From positions 36,048,001 to 36,112,000 of the forward strand of contig CM074864.1 of the NCBI GenBank assembly GCA_037501455.1: 64,000 bases of DNA, in the 5' to 3' direction. A program made the translations under genes and the position numbers. The stretch comes from Lantana camara. Its lineage: Eukaryota > Streptophyta > Magnoliopsida > Lamiales > Verbenaceae. The notes under the pieces are model-generated. The model was given only the letters and a program-made list of their open reading frames with translations. It did no database searches and was not told the DNA's origin. The stretch's first letter is position 1. Each line of letters begins with the position of its first letter. This document shows, piece by piece, positions 42,821 through 55,066 of this stretch.

Positions 42821-44713
42821 TGTAGCACACGGAGCGCTAGGTAGCCACATCCCTTGCACTATAGTTCAATCCACTATAGCGAACGGGAGACAAGAATAAA
42901 AAAAAATGACTCAATAGCTAGGTTGGACTAACCCTCAATTAAATACAACCATGCATAACAATAAAGCGGAAGCAAAGTACTAAACATTCATTATCATATT
43001 CGGGTCGATCATTTCAATATATACAACCATCTTCCATAACAAGTTATGATATACATAGGTACCAAAACAATTCATAAGTCATACATATATTAGCATGAAA
43101 AGGGAATGCTAGACTCAACATGAAAGACCCAAATGAAGACCAACTCCCGCCTAGCACTCAACTTGCAAAACTGAAAATGTGAGGTTTCATTCTATGAAAG
43201 ACTGAGTGAGGGGTTTAAATAAATATAAGCGCACATATCATGCAAGCTATAATCTCAGATAAGCTTTTATAAAGGAACACAATATAAGTTCAAGAATAGA
43301 GTGAATTCTCACCCGAGATTACAACTAATCCAATTTAACAATTCAATCATTATCAATTCAATCCGTGGCCCGACGAGTGAGGGCATTCTCCAACCTTTAC
43401 TCCAATAGTGAACAATACATGCTTTAGTTTACATTCAAGGGTGATCAAGCGAATTCATTACAGTGCACAAGTAGCAGTTTCATGAACCCTTTTTCCTCCG
43501 GGTGATGGTGGGCTTGCAAGACCCAACGATCCAATCATGGTGTACGTCGGGAACATGACTCCCACGTACGGGATTTCTTCCTCCACCAAACCTTCTGGTG
43601 GATTCAGAGGTGATCCCAACATGGTGAGGATAGTGCAAGAGTTACCCGTCAGCCCTTGCTTTCTCGGTTGGCTCAATACACTACCCTCGGGCCCAAAGTG
43701 AACATGATTACTCGCTCAATCATGCTTGATTCAATAAAATAACATTGCTTGCTTGCAATCGATACAATAACATGACTTGCTTGCAATCGTTTAAATTTGG
43801 AAAACTATAGATATAAATATGCATTTTGGCCGAAAACATCACATAGGGTTGTATGGTTCTATATATCTAGAAATTAAACCTCACCTGACGAGCGACGGAA
43901 CAAGACAAGGATATAAGAAAGTTCCCAAACGATCAATGATCTCCGCCCTGGAGAAAAACTGGAAAAGAAAGGAAATAACGGGAACTCGTGAGACGAGACT
44001 TAATATGAGACCAAGTATGACGCACGGCCACGCTCATGTAAATTAATAAACTAGTAATCAAGTGACACTTAGCATGTATGAAAACCAATTAACACCTAAG
44101 AGGTGAAATTAATATCAAGGAATCATGTATTCATGTCATTCAATTATTTCAAGTTCAATTCATATAAAACATGGAGTCACACAATCACGTTTGAGCAACT
44201 AAGTACCAAGAAGTGTCAAATAGGAGCATAATTTTCAATAAATCAAGTATATAACTCATATAAGTCACACAAAGGAGTCAAGGAAGTAAAAGGAATGCAA
44301 TAAGAAGGGTTTTGGAGAAGTTTAGCAAAAGTTAGGAAAAGTTGACAGTTTTCGGAAACGCACAAGCTGTAGATAAATGGGAATATCTGGAGTTATAAAA
44401 TTTGGAATTGAGTTTTGTTTATTGAAAATGAAACTATATACATAGAAATTTCCGAAGATATATGGCTCGTATTCTAGTTCAAAATGAGGAGAAAATGGAG
44501 TACGCTCGAAGTTAGGTGATTGCAGATTTTCGGTAAAGTGGAGATACCAAAAAGGATTGATTATATCTCAAAAATGGGAAAAGATATTAAGATAATTCTA
44601 GTTGGAGTTGTTCTAGACTTCAAAAGGTTTCCGTGGGTTCAAAAATCAGGTCAATCGGAGTTCGTTTGAGAGGTAAATGGAATAAAACAAACTCAGGCTG
44701 AAAACAGGGGAAG

Positions 44714-44831
44714 ATCCACGGCCGTGGATTTCTCTATGTACAAAAATCCACGCCCGTGGATTCTCTTACCAAAACTCCCAAGTTTCTGGACACAAATCCA
44801 CGGCTGTGGGTTAAAATCCACACCCGTGGAT
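44714..44831. repeat. Palindrome array in LTR C, consensus ATCCACGGCCGTGGAT
   Basis: Four 16-bp copies start at 44714 (perfect), 44746, 44796 and 44816. The core is again CGGCCG, but the arms differ completely from the GGGAA/TTCCC arms of LTRs A, B and E. Confidence 0.9.
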
Positions 44832-45043
44832 CACCCTCCAGCAGTAAATACGAAGGAAAAACAGGGCATAACGAGGGAGGAAGCAATCAAACACCAAAAC
44901 ACTTAAAAACTCAACCCAAAACACTCCACAACAATCATATATCTTGCATATAGCTAATATATACCATTTAGGCCGCATATAACCGAAGGAACATGTTTTG
45001 GTTCATCAAGAAATCATCATTCAAACCCCATATAAACTCAGAC

Positions 45044-46431
45044 TTCCAACCTTCAACTTATCAAGAATTCATGCAAGTTTTCAAGCCTAATACTCATGAT
45101 CATGCTTCTAATCACTTATAAACAAGAAAGCATCACATAATCAACAAACCCTAATTCATATAAACTCAAGAGATTCATAAAATTACTCCATCTATACCTT
45201 AAGTGAAAGAAAGAAAGGATGAAATGATGGAGCGATGATGATGCTTCAACTTATGCAACTTTCTTCCTTGAATTTAAACTTGAGATGATGAAATCTTCCT
45301 TCCTTTACTTCTTGGTGTTTTTTCCGTGTTTTAGTGTGCGTGTGTGTGGGATTTTTTTGATGAAATGAAATAAAATGGAATTGGGAGAGATTCCAACCTT
45401 CAACTTATCAAGAATTCATGCAAGTTTTCAAGCCTAATACTCATGATCATGCTTCTAATCACTTATAAACAAGAAAGCATCACATAATCAACAAACCCTA
45501 ATTCATATAAACTCAAGAGATTCATAAAATTACTCCATCTATACCTTAAGTGAAAGAAAGAAAGGATGAAATGATGGAGCGATGATGATGCTTCAACTTA
45601 TGCAACTTTCTTCCTTGAATTTAAACTTGAGATGATGAAATCTTCCTTCCTTTACTTCTTGGTGTTTTTTCCGTGTTTTAGTGTGCGTGTGTGTGGGATT
45701 TTTTTGATGAAATGAAATAAAATGGAATTGGGAGAGATTCCAACCTTCAACTTATCAAGAATTCATGCAAGTTTTCAAGCCTAATACTCATGATCATGCT
45801 TCTAATCACTTATAAACAAGAAAGCATCACATAATCAACAAACCCTAATTCATATAAACTCAAGAGATTCATAAAATTACTCCATCTATACCTTAAGTGA
45901 AAGAAAGAAAGGATGAAATGATGGAGCGATGATGATGCTTCAACTTATGCAACTTTCTTCCTTGAATTTAAACTTGAGATGATGAAATCTTCCTTCCTTT
46001 ACTTCTTGGTGTTTTTTCCGTGTTTTAGTGTGCGTGTGTGTGGGATTTTTTTGATGAAATGAAATAAAATGGAATTGGGAGAGATTCCAACCTTCAACTT
46101 ATCAAGAATTCATGCAAGTTTTCAAGCCTAATACTCATGATCATGCTTCTAATCACTTATAAACAAGAAAGCATCACATAATCAACAAACCCTAATTCAT
46201 ATAAACTCAAGAGATTCATAAAATTACTCCATCTATACCTTAAGTGAAAGAAAGAAAGGATGAAATGATGGAGCGATGATGATGCTTCAACTTATGCAAC
46301 TTTCTTCCTTGAATTTAAACTTGAGATGATGAAATCTTCCTTCCTTTACTTCTTGGTGTTTTTTCCGTGTTTTAGTGTGCGTGTGTGTGGGATTTTTTTG
46401 ATGAAATGAAATAAAATGGAATTGGGAGAGA
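45044..46431. repeat. Four tandem 347-bp repeats
   Basis: Units start TTCCAACCTTCAACTT at 45044, 45391, 45738 and 46085, with exactly 347 bp between starts. I saw no difference between units. The unit lies in the distal U3 of LTR C and is non-coding. Confidence 0.95.
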
Positions 46432-46958
46432 TGAATGAGTGTATGTAATGTAATATATAGATATATAACTTATATTTATAAAGTAAAAGTAGATATTATG
46501 TATATAATATATATAAATGTGTATGTGTATGTGTATATATGATGAGAGTGTAAAAATCTTGCATGATTGTGATTATTGCAACTAGACCCTTATTACTTAT
46601 TTAATTACATGTTAGAAGTGAGTGGAATGAGGGTATAAATGTAATTATATTATATAATGATCAAGTGGATGCATATATATGTATAAAATATATAGTCAAG
46701 TATAAAATATCTATCTATGTATGCATGATTCATTTATGTTATTAATGCAATTAAGTCCACATTATGAGAATAGATCAAGTAAGGTCATATAATCAAATAA
46801 ACCATGTTTGGCAATTAATTCACGTATCACTTAAATACGAGTTATGCAATAATTCATGATCTAAGAATAATATCATATATTTCACATAAACGTAAAAGAA
46901 TATAATTCATATAATGTCACATAATACATAACTAGAAAAATTGGGGCGTTACAATACA

Positions 46959-48834
46959 ATTCTTAGTACATAAGTTACAAAGCTCAAGAGTACAAAAATG
47001 AAATAAAAGAGATGCATGGGACTCGAACTACAAGACCTAAGACTCGAAAGATGACCGCCGCCTAGCTTAACTTCAACTGCGTACCTGCAACTCAAGAAAA
47101 AGGGAAAAAAAAGAAACAACAACGAGGGTCACTCTTAATGGCTGGTGAGGGGGCTAACACACGCACCCATATACATATAGAACATAACACATGCCAAATT
47201 CATGAAAATCCATGAACTGGGGGTGGGTTTTGCACACTAAAATAATTCTCGTGATAATAGATATATATACTTAAAAGAAGTTAGGGCCGAAGGCCAAAAT
47301 AACCAATTTTAAGTAATTAAGAGTCCACTCTCATTTCAAAGATTCAAGACAAGACAAGCTAACTCAGTGAGTATGAGTTTTCCCCAAGCTCCTCAGGTAC
47401 AAGGTCAAGATCAAAACAAGCAAGTTCAAGCCAAACAATCCTACCTCAACTCCGGTGATGGAAGGGTGATACCTACCCTAACTATCCAAGCAAGCAAGTG
47501 TGTCGTGAATTTCACAACACTCACGCCCATCAGACTCCATTCCCTACCACGCCTCCTAGTGGGTTCTGGTTTATCCTTTAGAAGTGGAGATTATGCATAG
47601 GAGGCGAGTTCGGCGACCCCTTGGTCATCTCGGATGCTCCTTACCCGTAATCTCTGGAGCCCATCAAGTTATGTACAAGTTCAAGTTCAAGGACCTATCT
47701 TTCAAGGCCATTTCTCGCCACAAGTTCAAAATGTACCACAGAGCTTTCCAAAACAAATTAAAACATAGCTTATATATGTATAAAAACGTTTTCAAGATCT
47801 TTGACAAGCGTGACAAGCCCTCAAAATACATATTAAGCATGTATCTATCATATAATATACTTATTTCACATGCAGGGTTCAAATCACGTAGGATTGTAGG
47901 TCACTTTAACTAAAAGAAAGAAAACCTCACCTTCGAAACTTAACGGGAACAAAAGGAAGCAACGAACGCCTATGGAACCACCTTGTGACCAATGGGATGA
48001 TCTCCTGAACAAAACAAGGAACAAGAGACGTACTTAGACTCGATATGAACCAATTAGATGCTCGGTAAATGCATATGAATGGAAGTGATGCGAATGTAAT
48101 GCAACAAGGTATCACTTAAGTCACATTAGGCCATATCAAGTCATAATTCACATAATTCACATAAAACGACTCTATAAATTTCATACAACGAGCATAACAC
48201 ATCATATAACATGTTATCAATGTATAAACAATATAAAAGGAGCAAAGAAATATCATACGAGGTGAATAAATGGACTATTAGTTCATGCATTGCACGTAGG
48301 AGAGCATATAGAGCATATCTTGTCATGTATCGCGTATAAAAACACCGAAATCACATAATAAATTCATAACGAACCACATAACATATTATATAACAAGTTA
48401 ACAACCTAAATTAAACATAAACAATCTAAAAGAGTCATGCATAACATAAACAAAGTGACAAAACAACACACAAAGCAGCAACATGTCGCGGCCGTTAAGC
48501 AGCTCTCGAAAACTACACTAAAAACAGGTCGCGGCCGTGACCCTATTCCTGCACAAAATGGTCGTAACCGCGACCACCGCCTAGAAACTAAAGGAAAAAA
48601 ACGCCGCGGCCACGACCCTGGAGCAGCAGTTGTGGAAACGAAGCAAAACAACCCTGTTCTTCACTCCATAGCAGCAACAGTAGCAAGGGACGGTTCAAGG
48701 TAACAAAAGGCAGTGACAACAAAGTAGCAACACAACAAAGCACAAGCACAATCACACCAATACACCTCGGCAACAAAAGGAAGGAAAGATGGAGTTCAAG
48801 TTTGCATCTTATTTCAAGAAAACATGAAGTGCAA
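46959..48834 (-). repeat. LTR D, second fragment
   Basis: Non-coding continuation of LTR D after solo LTR C. It has a gaccgccgcctagctt landmark near 47055, which is the complement of the CTAGGCGG block. It is interrupted at 48834 by element G, so the rest of D should lie beyond the window. ORFs here have no domains. Confidence 0.55.
48485..48616. repeat. Palindrome array in LTR D, consensus GTCGCGGCCGYGAC
   Basis: Four copies start at about 48485, 48528, 48561 and 48603. GTCGCGGCCGTGAC at 48528 is the best. The CGGCCG core is shared with the other LTRs and the arms are a third, distinct sequence. Confidence 0.75.
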
Positions 48835-51470
48835 CTGTAGCACCCTTAACCCCCAAGGCACTATATCCCCCGCACTATAGCCCGACCCACATACGAAATG
48901 GACAATCCGTACATAACCCGAACATATAGCGAACGGGTGACAATCAAGAAAATAACGAGCTAGGCGAAACACTCCCCAACATATACAAACCAAAACATGA
49001 AATTAAAAGCGGAAGCATTTCAATTAATACGTATAGGTACCATATTTACCAAAGTATATACGTAGTAGATAACTATCAATACATTATCATCTCTTATATG
49101 TTATAAATGTCCAAGTATCCAAAATGTAATAATAATGTTCATATCACGATATCTCACAAGTGCTATACATGAAAGGTATAATGCTAGACTCGGTGAAATG
49201 CAAGACCTGACTCAACTCCCGCCTAGCACGACCACGACCAAAAGTACCTGAAAAGTGAAGTATCAGTCTACCGAAGACTGAGTGAGGGGCAATAATATAT
49301 ATAGCACACGTCACATGCAAGTCATAACCTCGGGTGAAGACTTGGAAATGAAATAAAATAAGTTCAAGAATAACTTGTTCTTTGCCCGAGATTACGACTA
49401 TCCAATTTAACATGTTAACTTGCTCATTTCATGAAACATGTGGCCCGACGAGTAGGGCAATTCTCCAACCTTTACGCCAATCGTGAATAATACGTTCTTG
49501 CATGGTTATTTCAATACGTGGTCATACATTTCATTTAGTGCTCAATTAGATATAATCATGATTAAAGCATGCAATAACCCGAGGACAATCCGTGCCAGAT
49601 CCGTCCGCAGTCTCCTTCTTCCTCCGGGTGATAGTGGGTTTGCAAGGCCCAACTATCCACGACATGGTGTACGCCGGGAACATAACTCCCACGTACGGAA
49701 CTCCTTCCACCACCAATCTCCTAGTGGCTTCGGGGGTGATCCCAATCAGGTGAGGATAATTCAAGAGTTACCCGTCAGCCCTTGCTTTCCCGGTTGGCTC
49801 AAGAACTACCCTCGGGCCCAAGTGCAATCATGACTCACCAAAACATGCTTGAAATCGTGAACAATCATGGCTTGCTTGCTTAAAATGTTTATATTTTAGA
49901 AAACGTTTATAAATATAATAGGTTTTGGCCGAAAATATCACATAAGGGTTGTAGGGCCCTAAATACCTAGAACAAAACCTCACCTTTGCTACAAAATACA
50001 ACAAGGATATGCTCTAGGGAGCCTGCTCGTCGTCCACGACCTCGTGACCTGTGTAAAAACGACGTGTATACGTGAGACATGACTCAAAATGGACCAAATA
50101 GGACGAACGGCGAAAATGCAACGAGATGACGAGCAATGAACAATGTAGCATTAAAATATGTTGTTTTGACATGTATTCAATCATATAATAGCAGTTCGGG
50201 ATCAAAGAATGCATTGGATCAACATGCCAAAAATTGAATTTTATGCAGTAACTTTTCTTCTGTCAGACGTATGGGAACGGCCGTTCCGGCTTCCCTTTGA
50301 AAATGGGAAGGGCCGTTCCCGTGTCCCTTTAAAACGTGCCACCACTTTACAACTTGAAAACGCGCCTTAGATGGGAACGGCCCTTCCGGCCCGCAGGCAA
50401 AAATGGGAACGGCCGTTCCCAGGTTCGGCCCCCTAATTCAAAACAGCAGCATGGAAACTATCGTTCCCATTAAGCTTTAAGGCGGGAAGGGCCGTTCCCG
50501 CTTTCGCAACTGAAAGAAAACAGAGCAGAACAGAGGAGCAACTACGGCACAATAACAAAGCTTCCAAAACCCCAAGTTTTAAATCACCAAGTTTATGATT
50601 TCTAGGAAATATGATGCATACATGTTTAACAAGCAATAACACTCCACCTAAATACATAAATCATGAGAAATAATTAAGAATTCAAGTTTCCAGGTTCATG
50701 CTTCTCTTGATCATTCAAGCTCAAATTCTCATGGATTCAAGAAACAAATCATGAAGATATAATCATGTAATCATGCTTCAACAACAATTAATCCATTTAA
50801 ACCATGATTTCTCAAACCTTAGCTATTCCATATTTGATCAAGAATCATCAAACCATGCACACACCCACCTTTGAAGAACAAGAAATGGAGAAAGAAGAAG
50901 AAGATGGTGTCTAAGCTTCAAATCTTGAAATATTTCTTGAGAAACTTGGTGAAAATGGATGAAATCTTTTCTTTCTTCTTGAGCTTGTGGTTCGGTGAAC
51001 AAAGGAAGCAAATTGGGATGAAAAGATCAAAATGAATTAACTTTGGAAGCTTGAAGATGATATACCGATTCATCCCTTTTTGAAACAAGTGAAATACCAT
51101 AAATTGCAATTTAATCCTCTAAGTGTTTTAGTCATGCAATCAAGTATGTAAGGTTTTGAAATATGATCAATTAAGTCCTTGGAAAGTTGTGCAATTAAGT
51201 CCCTAAAGTTGGAAAAATGATCAAGCAGAGACAATTCCGTAATTGAAGCACTCTCGGTAATTATTTCACGTAATAACTATTTTTCCGTGACTTGAAATAA
51301 TTTTTCAAGGATATGAAATCGTATAATTCACATAAATAATGTATCATGAATTTTATAAAATTATGAGATGTTATGTAGGAAAATAGAAATTTAAAAGAAT
51401 TAAAATAAATCATACGCTCAAAATCTCACACGTGGCGTGCTTACCTGTTCATCCGGAACCGGGCGTTACA
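48835..51470 (-). repeat. LTR E, the 3' LTR of element G
   Basis: 2,636 bp from TGTAGCACCC to GGGCGTTACA. It ends directly next to the polypurine tract. The promoter module (minus) has inverted repeat arms at 49385-49398 and 49321-49334, TATA at about 49291-49302, and hairpin CAGTCT-tcggt-AGACTG at 49264-49280. Confidence 0.88.
50273..50499. repeat. Palindrome array in LTR E
   Basis: Six GGGAACGGCCGTTCCC-type copies start at 50273, 50305, 50373, 50405 (perfect), about 50451 and 50484. The offset from the LTR start, at its right end, is about 970-1200, matching LTRs A and B. Confidence 0.9.
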
Positions 51471-51486
51471 ACTCTCCCGCCCTTAA
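51471..51486 (-). other. Polypurine tract of element G
   Basis: On the minus strand TTAAGGGCGGGAGAGT abuts LTR E. Confidence 0.75.
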
Positions 51487-51774
51487 AAGAATCTGGTCCC
51501 CAGATTCTCTAGTCCTGAGCGAACAACTCCGGGTGGAACCGTTTTGTGTTCGGTTTCCCACGTAGCTTCCTCGGTTTTATCGCTTCTCCATAGAACTTTA
51601 ACCATGGGAATCCTCCGGTTTCTTAATTCCTGAAATTTTCGATCCAAGATCCTAACCGGCCTCTGAATAAATGTCAAATTCGGTTCCAATTCAACTTCTT
51701 CAACGGGGAGAATCGTAGTCTCATCGGGGTAATATTTCCTGAGATACATGAAACACGTTGTGAATCCCCGTAAG
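51483..51774 (-). pseudogene. Element G chromodomain (pol 3' end)
   Basis: LTFIQRPVRILDRKFQELRN, then IPMVKVLWRS and EEATWETE, is the typical plant chromovirus chromodomain that follows integrase and targets heterochromatin. The reading frame just after the insertion site (51774) does not match the chromodomain frame, so there is a small indel near 51750. The piece upstream of the insertion continues at 61323. Confidence 0.85.
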
Positions 51775-54700
51775 TGTAACGCCCCGCTCATCCGATAAAT
51801 AAGGTACGTCACCTTTCAACCTTTTTGATATGTTTAATTTTGTGTTTGGTGCGTTGTGTGGCCCACTTTTGAACTCTTTTAGAGTTAGGGCCCTTTTTGT
51901 AATTTTCTTCTTTTAGGGGATTTTCCGGTCACTTCTCGTTCGGTAGAGATTTTGACTTCTTTGATCCCTTTAACGAGTCCGGGGCAGCGAAACGAGTCCG
52001 TAGACTCTAAGTTTGCCCAATTCTGACTTCGTTAGCCTGTTCTTCCGATCGTTTTCGCGTACGAGGACCCGAGATATATACCCGGATTTCCTCGTTTTGC
52101 GTGCCATATCACAGCAGCTCCAGCCATCATCTTCTTCCCAGCGACCGTCACTGTTCACACAGTGAAGGTGTGAAAACACACACTTGCCGTTCTCCCTCGT
52201 TTCTCGACGGAATTCGACGAATTAATAGTGCAAATTTATCAGCTCGACGAGCCCATCACAACCGTACCAATATTGTGGCCAACCGAAGACCGACGGCGGC
52301 GCATCGGCGGCCTGAAAGTGGCGGGTGGCGCCACCACTTCGCCGGCGGCGTTCCGGCGAGTTTCGCGAGCGGAGCTTGACCCTACCCTACGTTTTTGGAC
52401 CTTCTCGTTCCATTTCCGGCCTCCGTTCAGCACGAAAACCACCGCAAGTGGTGGTTCCGACGATGACGCACCAGCAGAAACTTCGGCAGCGATTTCGGGC
52501 CTTTTCCCGGGCGATTTTGGTGGTGGAGCCTTTACAAAAGTTGCTTAGAATGACGAAACGTAGTGGATGGCATCAGTGGCGTCCCGAGAACCGGCCGTTG
52601 GCGGCGGACCGGCGGTGAACCGGTGGTGAACCGACGGGTCCGAACCGGTTACTGTTCCGGCGATTTTTCCGGCGATTTGACTTGGGGCTTTCGTAGGGCT
52701 CGTTATAAGCTTTCCAACGGTATGCCCGGATTTCATTTTCGTTTAGCGGTTTGTATTTAATTTCAGTTTTCGTCGTTGGAATTTAGTTCGGTTTTTCGTC
52801 AACGAAGTCCGGTGTGTTTGGTATTTTCTGAAATTGATTGAGGGCTTTTGTTGAGCAGGCCGAGACGTACGTTTCTGTCCTTCCGGGGATTTTTCCGACC
52901 ACCGGAGACGATGTTCCGGTGCCGGCCGGTGACTGTTCCGGCGGCTCCGGTAGCGGCATTCCGGTGACCTTCGGACAGAAGGTTCCTTTCGTTGGGGTGA
53001 GTCCAACGCCACTTTCCGTTCGTCAATCGGACGCCCGGTTGATTTGTTGTGATTTATTTTGTGTATTTCTATTTATTTGAAATTAATTGTTTTAATTGCA
53101 ATGAATTGTTAATTGCTTGAATTGCCGATCAATATGAATTCCAATGTGTATGAAAGCATGTATTAAATGAACTATGATATATGTTGATGCTTTGATTTGC
53201 AATTTGAATCCCGTTATGCCAAAATTTTATTAATTGTTAATTGTTTTAAAATGTAATTTGTTCTTGTATACTTGATAATTAATGAATATGCATTGTATGG
53301 CATTTGAAAACATGTAATAAATTATGAATGTATGAATTCATGTTGTTATTGATATAGTTGGAATTGATATGTGATTTTGGGCTTGAAACCCTCATGTATG
53401 GAATATACTTGAGCGAATTACTTGATTATGTAACTTCATAACATCATTTTACTTCTTATACAGCTCATATCATGTGTTTAGCGTTGCCGTGCGTCTATGT
53501 GGTTTCATAATGAGTCAATTCTCACAAGTACCCATTGTTCCTTCCCTTTATTGTTCAGTTCTTCTCCAGGGTGGAGACTTCTGGATCGAATAGGCAACCG
53601 TAGTGCTCTTGTTCTTGTTCTTGTCTTGTGGTATTCCAGGTGAGGTTTAATTTCTAGTTATTTAGAACCCGTATAACCTTTACGTGGTTTTTGGCCAAAG
53701 GTATTTATATTTATAATTTCCTGAAAGCTCTTATTATTCCAAGCATGTTATTGTTCATGAATCAAGCAAGTAGGTCATGTTAGTGTGCACCCAATCAAGC
53801 ATGTCATGTCATGAAAGCATGTACCTGTGTTCTCCTGGCCAGGTTCTCCTTAGGGAGGGCGCTGGGCTGGTCTTCGGGCTGGTGGTTGTCCGTCCAACCA
53901 CAGGAAGAACAATACCCTACCGTGTACCTGTGTTCTCCTGGCCAGGTTCTCCTTAGGGAGGGCGCTGGGCTGGTCTTCGGGCTGGTGATTGTCCGTCCAA
54001 TCACAGGAAGAACAATACCGTATCGTGATCGTGTGTTCTCTTGGCCAGGTTCTCCCTAGTGAGGGCGCTGGGCTGGTCTTCGGGCTGGTGGTTGTCCGTC
54101 CAACCACAAGAAGAACAAAGACCTATCGTGTACCCGTGTTCTCCTGGCCAGGTTCTCCTTAGGGAGGGCGCTGGGCTGGTTTTTAGAGCTGGTGGTTGTC
54201 CGTCCAACCACAGGAGAAATAACCCTACCATGTTACAAGCCAGCCATGTAGTGATTGCATGCACTCCATTCCATGAACGTGTTATATGATTACACTACTG
54301 CATGATTGCACGATAATTGAATTGCGTGGTCACCTAATGATTAACAAACAAGTAAGCATGTTTATTGATTGCATGAAAAGGAACAAGTATTTAGTACTGA
54401 TAGTTGTATTCTCGGGCGAAGCTACGTTATTGTTAAACTATATATATTATATTTTACAAACCTTTACCCGAGAATATAACTTGCATGTTATCTGCGCTTA
54501 TATATTATTATGCCCCTCGCTCAGTCTTGTGGAGACTGACACCTCACTTTTCAGTTTTTCAGGTGGTGTGCTAGGCGGGAGTCAGAGTTGTGTCTTGTCT
54601 TTCCTTTCGAGTCTTGTTCCAGTCTCATCACTTACACTCACTGCATATTGTATTTTAATTACCGTATTGAGCTTGCTATTGAATTAGTATGGTATTTACT

Positions 54701-55046
54701 GAATTAATTGAAATCGGGACAGGTTTCTAGGGCTTTAGTTGAACCCGTTTTATGATATTGTATTGAATTGATCCGGGACAGGTTAGGACAGGTGTATTAT
54801 CTTAGTGGAACCCGTATTTAATTTCCTTAAACTTGCATTCATTTTATTGAGATTGGTTGGATAATTGCTTTATTTCCGCACCTTGGTCATTATTGATCGT
54901 TTCAGGGTTAGATTCCGCCTAGCTAGGACTGTCTTTTTATTGTCTTCCGTTCGCTGTGAGTTTAGTTCATGTATGGACTAGCCATTTCATATGTGGACCG
55001 AACTCATAGTGCGGGGGATGTGGTGCTCACGTCACGGGGTGCTACA
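51775..55046 (+). repeat. Element F 5' LTR
   Basis: TGTAACGCCCCGC...GGGGTGCTACA. The first kilobase is GC-rich, which creates many fortuitous ORFs on both strands. The promoter module has an inverted repeat 54403-54416/54467-54480, TATA 54498-54510 and hairpin CAGTCT-tgtgg-AGACTG 54522-54538. Compared with the 3' LTR it has 10 mismatches by eye, all between about 52046 and 52512. Confidence 0.95.
53821..54230 (+). repeat. Tandem repeats of about 103 bp in the element F 5' LTR
   Basis: Four units beginning (g)tacctgtgttctcctggcc at 53821, 53924, about 54027 and about 54130. Each contains GTTGTCCGTCCAACCAC, an imperfect inverted repeat. The last unit is the most diverged. The same array is at 60097-60506 in the 3' LTR. 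Confidence 0.9.
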
Positions 55047-55054
55047 TCTTTAGG

Positions 55055-55066
55055 TGGTATCAGAGC
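55055..55066 (+). other. Element F primer-binding site (tRNA-iMet)
   Basis: TGGTATCAGAGC, 8 bp after the 5' LTR, is the standard plant initiator-Met primer site. Confidence 0.92.

Larger units (their letters stand above)
42821..46953 (-). mobile_element. Solo LTR C (chromovirus type) with internal tandem expansion
   Basis: 4,133 bp from TGTAGCACACGG to GGGGCGTTACA with perfect TSD ATACA (42816-42820, 46954-46958). It reads in minus orientation. It has the same landmarks as the other LTRs: AGCGGAAGC near 42966, a CAGTCT-like element near 43190-43205, an inverted repeat 43246-43325, the gtacgtgggagt block near 43560, and a palindrome array. Four 347-bp repeats account for its excess length; without three of them it would be 3,092 bp. 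Confidence 0.9.

Noticed and set aside
47367..47913. Overlapping ORFs in LTR D as a host gene
   Set aside because: Flanked by LTR landmarks on both sides, low complexity, no recognisable domain.
52101..53080. Cluster of overlapping ORFs of 60-106 codons on both strands, repeated at 58377-59356
   Set aside because: They lie in the GC-rich part of both element F LTRs, overlap in several frames and have no domain; GC-rich DNA with few stops explains them.
54286..54687. 133-codon ORF in both element F LTRs
   Set aside because: It crosses the inverted repeat and TATA module that are conserved as DNA in related LTRs, where the ORF is not kept.
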